From positions 1 to 58,280 of the forward strand of contig CAYUMU010000034.1 in assembly GCA_964445985.1 (NCBI GenBank): 58,280 bases of DNA, given 5' to 3'. Below the pieces are notes generated by a model. The model was not told where the DNA came from, searched no databases, and saw only the letters and a list, made by a program, of their open reading frames with translations. Position numbers and translations under genes: made by a program. Below, in pieces: positions 51,534 to 58,280 of this stretch. Each line of letters begins with the position of its first letter. The stretch's first letter is position 1. Origin of the DNA: CAYUMU01 sp964445985. Lineage in GTDB: Bacteria; Planctomycetota; Planctomycetia; Pirellulales; S012-138.

Positions 51534-54500
51534 CTATTCCGGCTTCTCCTTGTCGGCTTCCTTGGGAGCATCGGCGGGTATCGGTTTATCCGTCAGTTTC
51601 ATTACCACCTGGTAACGCATCAAGTTCAAATTCACCTGGTCGTCGGCCTGGTTGCCGGTGACAACAAAGTCACTGATCGAGCCCGGTTCTTCCTTCTCGA
51701 AGACAATCCGCCCGTTGCGTTTATCCAGGCAGGTGACGGCATAGCGCGTATCGCCGCGATTGCCCATCCGGCGGTAGCGATGCGCGGCGAACACCAGCAC
51801 GGGCAATTCGCCCGGCTGATCGACCAGCACGGCCTGGCCGGTGATGTTGGTGGACCAGAGCTGCTTGCCGCTGGTCCGATCGAACGCATACACCGGCCCA
51901 TTCACCACGGGGTTATTCATCCCGCCGGGGATAGGGTTCACATAGCTGATCGTGGGATCGCGGTGCTGGGCACTATCGGTCAGCAACAGATATTGCTCAG
52001 GCGTGCGAATCACATACATGTCGTTCAGGGCCGGATCGACTTCCAACTGCGAGTTGATTTCGAGCTTGCCGTCGGGCAGACCCACCACCACAAAATGGCC
52101 ATCCCGTTCGAGCACGGCCAGGCCGCGGTTATCGATATAGTACCCGCGGCTGCCGGCATCGAACTCCATCCGCCACACATCTTCGCCCTTGATGGGGTCT
52201 TCAAGCTTGACGATGGTTTTGCCGGAAAAGTTCCAGGTGAGCAGCTTACGGCCAATGGAGGTCATAATGCGATCGGCTGCCGGGATTCGCCGCGTGCCGA
52301 GTTGCTGACCATCGCTGGCCCGGAAGACCGTGGCGGTGGTCTGGCTGGGGCCAGCGACAAAGATCAGTTCGTCGTCGCCAAAAATCGTGCTGCCGGCCTC
52401 GATGCCAGTCCGCTTCCACAGCACCTCGCCCGTGAGCGGATCAAGCGCGAGCACTTCCTTCCCTCGTTGGAAGCACACGTAGCGATCGGTGGTGGGGCCA
52501 AGCGTGCCGAGGGGGCGACCGTAGGCATCGGCCGCGTAGTACTTGCGAGTTCCCCAGGGCTGGCGGACCTGACGAGTGCGAATGCCGTAGCTCACGCGGC
52601 TCACGCCGGGCACGGCTTCGGTCAGGTTCTCGCGCCACAGCAAACTGGGGGCGCCTTTCACCCCGAGCGTATCAATGGCGACCAGTTCGTGGCCCAGCGA
52701 GAGCAGGAGCACATGCCCTTGCATTTTGCCCATGATCAAGTTGGGGTTCACATAATAAGTTCGCGAGGCCCCCAGTTCTTGCACGGCCAACTGCCACAGA
52801 TCGCGGCCCATGCCGTCGCGAGCCACCACGGCCTGGCGGGTTTGGTCCCAGTGGTAAGTTACATCGGGGTGATAAACGCTGGGGCCTTCACCCATGTTGA
52901 TGGAGTAAGTGCGCGTGTTCGCCACCACCTTGGCATCCACGCTGGTTTCCACCCGTCCCACGGGCCATGCCCGGCGCGTGGCTTCCAAGGCCTGCTTTAC
53001 CGTGCCATCGGAGGGAAGGCTGGCGAACCATTCCTTGCCTGTCTTGCCAGAGAATTTCAAGTCCCCAAATTCATCGCGCAACTTGCGATAGTAGAAGGCC
53101 GAATCTTCGGCCCGCGCGGCATCGGCAAATAATTGTGCCAGCTTAAGCGTGTACTCGGCCTGTTTGTCGGCCGGCGAGGTTTCGGACAAACTGCGCAGCA
53201 GGATCGTCTTTTCGAGAATATCGTTCTGCGAATCGAGCCGCGTGGATAATGCCAGTCGGGCCGCGTCGCCGCCGGCGTCACTGCCAAAGTAACGCACAAA
53301 CCGCCGGAGGCCCGCGGGGCCTGCCGCGGCCATGGCTTCTTCTAAATGGCGGGCAATCGCCGCATCCATCTGGGCGCGTCCGTCAGACGCCACCGATTGA
53401 TAGAGCTCGCCCACCCGCGCTTGAATCCAGCGATCGCGGCGTACGGAATGATCGGGCGCCACCTGCTCCAGGGCACTATCGGCCCAATTGAGCGTGGCAA
53501 GTTGCAAATAGTGTTCAAAAGCCGCCTGGCTTTCTCCCAGGTTGCTCAGCCCTTCGGCCGTGAGCCGCAGAAATTCGCTCTGCTGCTGCGGCGTGGTGAT
53601 CAGCTTTTCGAGTTCGGGCAGGGTTGCGCGGTTGGCCGCAAAGTCTTGGCGAAGCGCGGCCAACATGGCGTCAACCAGCAGATCCTGGGCATGGGCATCA
53701 ACCTGAAGCTGGATGGAAGCCCTCAGGTCGGTAATGGCTTTATCCAACTGACCGCGGTCCAGGTGAATCTGTCCTCGCAATCGCAGGGCATCGGCATCCT
53801 GGGGGTTCTTGGCCAAACGCTCATCCACCGACCGCTCCAGGGGGTCGATCTCGTAGAAGCACTCCACCGACGTGGGACTCTGCGAGATGATGCTCCCCCG
53901 ATAGCTGACCAGGTTGCCAGGGACCAGCCCCTCACGACTTTTCACCCGGCCAGTGATTGTGCCCGTCTTAAGGTCCATGGCCACGATCTCCGCACTCGAG
54001 AGCGGCATGTAATACGCGCCGCCGCTTTGAAAGCCGCGCCCGCTGGGAACCACGCCCGAAGGCAAGCCCATCGTCCAGGCGACTTCGGGAACATCGATGG
54101 AATCGAGCTTCCAGGCCTGCACCTTGTTGCGGCCAACAATGATCACCTTGCTGTCGTGAATACCGGCGACATACAGACCATCTTCACGATCGGCCTTCCA
54201 AAGCTGCTTGCCATCCACCAGCCGCAGGCAGATCAATTCATCCGACATGACCGGCGTGAGAATCACGCGGCCGTCGTGAATGGCGGCCGTGGTATCGGTC
54301 CAATGGTCACGGTTGGCCTCCGAATTCTGTCCGGCCATTTGCGAACGCAGCTGCGCGAATCGATCGTTTTGCCGGCGGGCGGAGCGTGGATAGCTGTATC
54401 CCCAGCGGAGCGAGCGATTGGTCAAATCGACCGAAACCACGGCGCCGTCCGAAGTGGGGCAAACCAGCACGCCGTCGGCGTAAGAAGGCGTGACCCCTGC

Positions 54501-56132
54501 CAACCGTCGCGAGGAGTCGGTGAGCACGTCTTGCCTGGCCATCGAAAGTTGTTGCGACCATTGGTACTTGCCGGTGCGGCTGTCGAGGCACGCCAGCCGA
54601 ATTTCTCCCTGCTGTTCCACCAACGTGTACAACATGCCCGACACGGGCAATGGCGGCCCTAAAAAGAACGCTCCGGCCAGGGGATGGTCAGCTGGCGTGT
54701 CTTCGCCGCCGATTTCCCACCGCAACGCTCCTTGCCGCCGCAGGTCCAGGGCTTGCAGCCGGTTGCTGCTGGCGGGATCGGAGTTGCCGAGTTGGCCGTT
54801 GGGCAAAAACACCTGGGGCCGACGAATGCCAGGCGCCGCAAACGATAGATCTTGCACGGCGTAAACATTGTCGCCATCGCTGCTAAGCATGCCGTAGGCC
54901 AGGTCGTTCCACAGCCGTTGCTCCAGCACCTGGGCATTGCTTGCGCTATCGTTGCCCAGCGGCGAGAATTGGGCAGCCACCGCGCTCCGTTGGCTCAGCA
55001 CATCGCGCAGGTCTTCTTCCACCTGCCAAATCCGCTTGCCGTTTTCGAAGTCGATCGCCAACAGGCTTTCGGCCGTCCGCACAAGCACAACGCCGTTCAC
55101 AACCAGCGGATTGAGCGCCGGTATCGCCACGATGTCTTGTTCAAGGAACTTTTGATGCAGGTCGTTCACTTCGCTCAACACGCGCTCAAAGTTGGAAATC
55201 GGCACGGCCCAGCGATGGCTTAACAGGGGTAGTCCCCCCGCCGAAGTGAGCGTGCGCGTGGCGTTGCCACGGTGCATGCGCCAGTCGTTGGCGATTTGCC
55301 GAGGTTTGGCCCGATCCGGCCCCAAGGCGCCAGCCAACCAACCCAGGGCAGCGTCGGGATTCGCGAATAGCGGCATCCAGCGGTCACCAATTTGAATGCG
55401 AACCTCGGGCTGCCGATTCTTGAGCCCCGCCAAGGTTTCGGCGGCCCGCTCGCGCATGCCGGCCCAATACCAGGCCGAGGCTTCTCGAAACGAAAGTGTC
55501 GGCTCAAACGCCGCCGCGCCTGGCGATTCTTGCAAACGCCGCAAGCAAAGCGCGGCCGCCAGCGGCTGTCCCCGATCCAAATGCAGCGACGCCAACAAAT
55601 ACGTGGCCTGGTAGCCTGCTTGGGTGTGGAAGTACCGACGCGACACTTCCTCCAGCCCGGCCTCGTTGCCGCTGCCCACCGCGTCTTCCAGCAACTTGGC
55701 GGCCGTGGCGCCGTAATTCAATTCGTAAGACTTCCGGCCCTCCGCGGGCATGTCGCCAATCAATCGCTGCGCTTCAGCCTTGAAGCTGCGACTCACCGGA
55801 TTGCCAACCTCTTCCGACTCAAAATAGTCCTCGTCGGTTTCCAACACCCGCTGCAAAAGCCGCACGGCCACGTTGTATTCGCCGTCTTCCACATAGCTGC
55901 GAGCCTTGCTCAGCGATGTCCACAGTTCGCGATCCGGCTGCGTAAAAGGGCTTAGCTGCTCGCCGTCGTTGACGATACGTTGCGCCACGATCAGCCCCGG
56001 AAAGAGCAACCAGGTGGCAAGAAATCCCAACCCCATGGCCGCTGGACGGTATATGGCCGCTGGGCGGTATATGGCCGCTGGGCGGTATGTGGACCAGCGG
56101 CTGGGAGCCAACAATCGAGCCGGTTGCACCAT
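51534..56132 (-). CDS. Giant PQQ-type beta-propeller protein with central TPR region
   Basis: From ATG 56132 the product has 1532 residues. It carries a signal-like segment near residues 33-50 (GLGFLATWLLFPGLIVAQRI). A helical part (~55-270) is followed by a first beta-propeller-like region (~290-740) with PQQ/quinoprotein-style blades (NGKRIWQVEEDLRDVLSQRS, KYQWSQQLSMARQDVLTDSS, GKQLWKADREDGLYVAGIHD), a helical TPR-like centre (~740-1000; DADALRLRGQIHLDRGQLDK), and a second propeller (~1080-1460; RDLWQLAVQELGASRTYYVN, GEVLWKRTGIEAGSTIFGDD). Blades of this type bind PQQ or act as scaffolds; no alcohol dehydrogenase site was seen. AAGGAG lies eight bases before ATG 56132, which sets the start. 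Three 18-bp repeats follow just inside the gene. ATG 56036, before the signal, is a possible alternative. Confidence 0.85.
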   Translation of the reverse strand: MVQPARLLAPSRWSTYRPAAIYRPAAIYRPAAMGLGFLATWLLFPGLIVAQRIVNDGEQLSPFTQPDRELWTSLSKARSYVEDGEYNVAVRLLQRVLETDEDYFESEEVGNPVSRSFKAEAQRLIGDMPAEGRKSYELNYGATAAKLLEDAVGSGNEAGLEEVSRRYFHTQAGYQATYLLASLHLDRGQPLAAALCLRRLQESPGAAAFEPTLSFREASAWYWAGMRERAAETLAGLKNRQPEVRIQIGDRWMPLFANPDAALGWLAGALGPDRAKPRQIANDWRMHRGNATRTLTSAGGLPLLSHRWAVPISNFERVLSEVNDLHQKFLEQDIVAIPALNPLVVNGVVLVRTAESLLAIDFENGKRIWQVEEDLRDVLSQRSAVAAQFSPLGNDSASNAQVLEQRLWNDLAYGMLSSDGDNVYAVQDLSFAAPGIRRPQVFLPNGQLGNSDPASSNRLQALDLRRQGALRWEIGGEDTPADHPLAGAFFLGPPLPVSGMLYTLVEQQGEIRLACLDSRTGKYQWSQQLSMARQDVLTDSSRRLAGVTPSYADGVLVCPTSDGAVVSVDLTNRSLRWGYSYPRSARRQNDRFAQLRSQMAGQNSEANRDHWTDTTAAIHDGRVILTPVMSDELICLRLVDGKQLWKADREDGLYVAGIHDSKVIIVGRNKVQAWKLDSIDVPEVAWTMGLPSGVVPSGRGFQSGGAYYMPLSSAEIVAMDLKTGTITGRVKSREGLVPGNLVSYRGSIISQSPTSVECFYEIDPLERSVDERLAKNPQDADALRLRGQIHLDRGQLDKAITDLRASIQLQVDAHAQDLLVDAMLAALRQDFAANRATLPELEKLITTPQQQSEFLRLTAEGLSNLGESQAAFEHYLQLATLNWADSALEQVAPDHSVRRDRWIQARVGELYQSVASDGRAQMDAAIARHLEEAMAAAGPAGLRRFVRYFGSDAGGDAARLALSTRLDSQNDILEKTILLRSLSETSPADKQAEYTLKLAQLFADAARAEDSAFYYRKLRDEFGDLKFSGKTGKEWFASLPSDGTVKQALEATRRAWPVGRVETSVDAKVVANTRTYSINMGEGPSVYHPDVTYHWDQTRQAVVARDGMGRDLWQLAVQELGASRTYYVNPNLIMGKMQGHVLLLSLGHELVAIDTLGVKGAPSLLWRENLTEAVPGVSRVSYGIRTRQVRQPWGTRKYYAADAYGRPLGTLGPTTDRYVCFQRGKEVLALDPLTGEVLWKRTGIEAGSTIFGDDELIFVAGPSQTTATVFRASDGQQLGTRRIPAADRIMTSIGRKLLTWNFSGKTIVKLEDPIKGEDVWRMEFDAGSRGYYIDNRGLAVLERDGHFVVVGLPDGKLEINSQLEVDPALNDMYVIRTPEQYLLLTDSAQHRDPTISYVNPIPGGMNNPVVNGPVYAFDRTSGKQLWSTNITGQAVLVDQPGELPVLVFAAHRYRRMGNRGDTRYAVTCLDKRNGRIVFEKEEPGSISDFVVTGNQADDQVNLNLMRYQVVMKLTDKPIPADAPKEADKEKPE
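56035..56088. repeat. Three tandem 18-bp repeats near the start of the PQQ/TPR gene
   Basis: Units at 56035-56052, 56053-56070 and 56071-56088; the last two are identical and the first differs by one base. On the minus strand they add repeats of six residues (YRPAAI) before the signal-peptide core. The length is a multiple of three, so copy changes keep the frame. The alternative start ATG 56036 lies in the last unit. Confidence 0.93.
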
Positions 56133-56571
56133 CTCCCCGTCTCCTTTTTTCCCGGCAAATGCAGCGAGGGCGCGCAAGGCAGAACGGCCTGTACAGCACG
56201 CAACTTCGCTGCAAGACACCACTTAGAGGGAATGTGTATTTCTGTGCCGCAACTTCGTGTCGGGCGAGCAAACCTGGTTCACCCCGTGGCGAACGGATTC
56301 GTAGGCATAAACTACGTGATTAGAAAATGTTACGCGAACTGCACGACCGCTGCAAGCTTAACCGGGCAGTTGCACCGCCACCGCGCACAAGCCGGCGCCC
56401 GCCCCGCTGGCATTGCCAGCGCCTGATTCGCGCCTGTTGGCTTGCGGAAACACGCCGACGATCATCGCGAGAAATCGTCCCCAACTACTATCTGGAATTT
56501 GACGTTCCACTGCGGCATAATCCGGTCCTTCTCGCCGTGTGGCATCTCGTCTCTCACGGAGCTTAGGGCAA
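56133..56571. other. Divergent intergenic region, 439 bases
   Basis: It separates the PQQ/TPR gene (minus) from the SWIM gene (plus), so both promoters should lie here. No convincing promoter pair or RNA was recognised. A 79-codon frame at 56327-56566 has an Arg-rich, noncoding look. Confidence 0.35.
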
Positions 56572-58017
56572 ATGATCTCAATCGACGAAGCCTTTATCGA
56601 AGCGGCCGCGCCGAACGCCGACGCGGCCAAAAACGGCAAAGGGCTGGTGGTCAAGAATAAATTCGTGGCCCTCCACCATTCGGCCGACGAAACCCTGCTA
56701 TTCGGCCACTGCCAAGGCAGCGGCAAGCAGCCTTACCTCTGTTCGGCCGACTTTGCCGCCCCCGAAGCAGCGGTTTACCGTTGCAACTGCCCTAGCCGGC
56801 AATTCCCCTGCAAGCATTCCCTAGGGCTGCTTTACGCCTACGCCCAGGGTAAACAGTTCAGCGCGGCCGATGTGCCCGCGGAACTCTCCGCCAAGCGGGA
56901 AAAAGCCGCCACGCGGGTCGAAAAGAAAAAGGTCGAGGCCGAAACGCCACGCAAGGTCAACAAGTCGGCCCTGGCCAAAAAAATCAAGGCCCAGCAAGAC
57001 GGCATCGACCTGCTGCAAAAGCTCACCTTCGATCTGGTTCGCCTGGGCATCGGCAATATGAACGCCAAAACGGCCAAAGAGGTCGAGGAGCAGGCCAAGC
57101 AACTCGGCAACGCCTATCTACCGGGAGCCCAAGCCGCCCTGCACAACTACACGCGGCTGTTCTACGATGAAGATGGCGACGAGCGCTCGGGCCAGCAGCG
57201 CGAAACCATCTATAGCGAAGCCCTCGATCAGCTCGGCCGCCTGCACTCGCTCGTGAAGCAAGGGAGAGCCTATCTTGCCAAACGCCTGGAAGACCCCGAG
57301 CTCGGCCCCGAAACCGATAGCGGCATTGCTGCCTGGCTGGGCCACGCCTGGCAACTCCGCGAGCTTAAAGACGCCGGCCTCGTGCAGAACGATGTCGAAC
57401 TGGTGCAGTTGGCCTTCAACTCGCACGACGACGTGGCCCGGAAAGAGTATGTGGATACCGGCGTATGGATGAACCTGGCTTCAGGCCGCATTCAAATCAC
57501 GCAGAATTTCCGCCCCTATAAAGCGGCCAAGTATATCAAGAGCGATGACAGTTTCTTTCAAGTGGCCCAGGTGCAAGAGCTCTGTCTCTACCCGGGCGAC
57601 GTCAACCCTCGCATCCGCTGGGAAGGCATGCTCCCCCGCGCTCTCGAACCGCAAGACTATGAAAAGGTTCGCGGCCACGGCCAGTCCGACTTTGCCGCCT
57701 TGATCAAAGACGTCAAGTCTCACCTCAAACTGCCGCTCGCCGACAAGCAGCCCATTCACGCCCTCAACTTCAAGCAGCTCGGCCGCGTGGGCGACGCCTA
57801 TGTGCTCGAAGACGCCCAGGGAGAGCGGCTGGCGCTCACCGACGTTGGCATGTGCGAAGAGCCACCCAGTTGCCACTTGCTGCCATTGCTCCCGGCAACG
57901 GCCTTCGCCAATCAAACACTGATCGCCCGCTTTCGGCACGACCTCGATACCCGGCAACTACGCATCAAACCATTGAGCCTGATTACAAAAAACGCCATCA
58001 TTCGCTTGACGCTATAA
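56572..58017 (+). CDS. SWIM zinc-finger protein
   Basis: The 481-residue product carries the SWIM motif YRCNCPSRQFPCKHSLGLLY near residues 70-90: the C-x-C...C-x-H pattern that binds zinc and is thought to contact DNA or protein. The N-terminal part shows ALHHSADETLLFGHCQGSGK. After a Lys/Glu-rich stretch (EKAATRVEKKKVEAETPRKV), the remaining ~350 residues are helical, followed by a beta-rich end (GRVGDAYVLEDAQGERLALT). No catalytic motif was seen. In other bacteria such proteins are often encoded next to MoxR AAA+ and vWA proteins; the next gene lies beyond the window edge, so that link is untested. The start at 56572 (MISIDEAF) was chosen since the upstream frame lacks family features. Confidence 0.82.
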   Translation: MISIDEAFIEAAAPNADAAKNGKGLVVKNKFVALHHSADETLLFGHCQGSGKQPYLCSADFAAPEAAVYRCNCPSRQFPCKHSLGLLYAYAQGKQFSAADVPAELSAKREKAATRVEKKKVEAETPRKVNKSALAKKIKAQQDGIDLLQKLTFDLVRLGIGNMNAKTAKEVEEQAKQLGNAYLPGAQAALHNYTRLFYDEDGDERSGQQRETIYSEALDQLGRLHSLVKQGRAYLAKRLEDPELGPETDSGIAAWLGHAWQLRELKDAGLVQNDVELVQLAFNSHDDVARKEYVDTGVWMNLASGRIQITQNFRPYKAAKYIKSDDSFFQVAQVQELCLYPGDVNPRIRWEGMLPRALEPQDYEKVRGHGQSDFAALIKDVKSHLKLPLADKQPIHALNFKQLGRVGDAYVLEDAQGERLALTDVGMCEEPPSCHLLPLLPATAFANQTLIARFRHDLDTRQLRIKPLSLITKNAIIRLTL

Positions 58018-58073
58018 AAAACCGTCATGATTCAATTCCAGGGATCGGAAAATAAATAAACTCCCAAAATACT

Positions 58074-58102
58074 CGTCATTCCCGCGTATGCGGGAATCCA
58101 GG
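58074..58102. repeat. Dispersed REP/MITE-like palindromic repeat, copy 2
   Basis: Arms ATTCCCGC (58078-58085) and GCGGGAAT (58090-58097) with four bases (GTAT) between, flanked by CGTC and CCAGG. It lies after the SWIM gene. The region to 58280 shows flanking similarity to the fliH-fliI copy, and ends with CCCGACGCGTTAGCGAG, itself a repeat-like phrase; no gene was recognised in 58103-58280. Confidence 0.75.
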
Positions 58103-58280
58103 GCACGAGAGAGAAACGCTGCCTGGCACTCAGGTCAAAACGATACCACTTCTTGGGACGTTGTTTTGTGTTCAACCTTAACATTTTTCAATTTACTGAC
58201 TCCAACGGATTCTAGGTGCGTCCCTTTTCGCGGGGAATGCGAGCCTTCGCCGCGGATTCATAACCCGACGCGTTAGCGAG

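Noticed and set aside
51429..54662. Long plus-strand open frames (567 and 438 codons) opposite the PQQ/TPR gene
   Set aside because: Composition rich in His, Gly and Ala without motifs, and fully inside a strong minus-strand gene; treated as antisense shadows.
56327..56566. 79-codon plus-strand frame ahead of the SWIM gene
   Set aside because: Arg- and Pro-rich with no ribosome-binding site or motif; most likely noncoding.

Overview
The window looks like chromosomal DNA of a planctomycete, probably of the Pirellulales. The clues are a DUF1501 protein with a twin-arginine signal, a membrane protein starting with the NPYKSP-type motif often seen in that phylum, very large secreted PQQ-propeller/TPR and cysteine-rich proteins, and GC-rich codon use. 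No rRNA or tRNA gene was found. This is inferred from gene content read by eye; no database search was run.

Layout. 1-2.7 kb: a cut membrane protein, an orphan 3' gene fragment, a DUF4262 protein and tyrosyl-tRNA synthetase. 2.8-6.7 kb: a two-gene overlapping unit with a family 5 solute-binding protein joined to a helical repeat region, and a secreted partner of unknown function. 6.7-8.4 kb: a disturbed accessory patch with a small antitoxin-like gene whose start is duplicated by a 24-bp tandem repeat, a decayed DUF4258 gene and partner, and two small genes around a hairpin with the layout of an integron attC site. 8.6-13.1 kb: a glycosyltransferase, a BshC-like protein, an Eis-like acetyltransferase and a truncated Tat-signal protein. 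13.2-18.2 kb (minus): a cysteine-rich coiled-coil secreted protein with a clear terminator, an OmpA-type lipoprotein, a tiny gene, a membrane-anchored helix-turn-helix protein with an acidic repeat region, and a small exported protein. 18.6-26.0 kb: the DUF1501 protein, FtsK and a membrane-anchored TPR protein.

26.2-44.1 kb is a long plus-strand flagellar cluster: a FlgN/FliT-like gene, a histidine kinase and a sigma-54-type response regulator (FlrB/FlrC-like), flgB, flgC, fliE, fliF, fliG, fliH, fliI, fliJ, a MotE-like gene, fliK, flgD, flgE, flbD, motA and motB. Together these give rod, basal-body ring, rotor, export ATPase, hook and stator parts. fliM, fliN, flhA, flhB and flagellin are not in the window. 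The hook protein carries two inserted FN3-like repeats, and a dispersed palindromic repeat sits between fliH and fliI, with a second copy at the right edge.

44.1-58.3 kb: a family 5 uracil-DNA glycosylase, a divergent FabI-like reductase, a P2A calcium-type ATPase, a Tyr/Pro/Ser-rich lipoprotein, a secreted unknown, a ~1530-residue PQQ-propeller/TPR protein and a SWIM zinc-finger protein. The most unusual items are the attC-like site with its small genes, the cysteine-rich coiled-coil protein, the membrane-anchored HTH protein, the enlarged hook protein and the dispersed repeat family.
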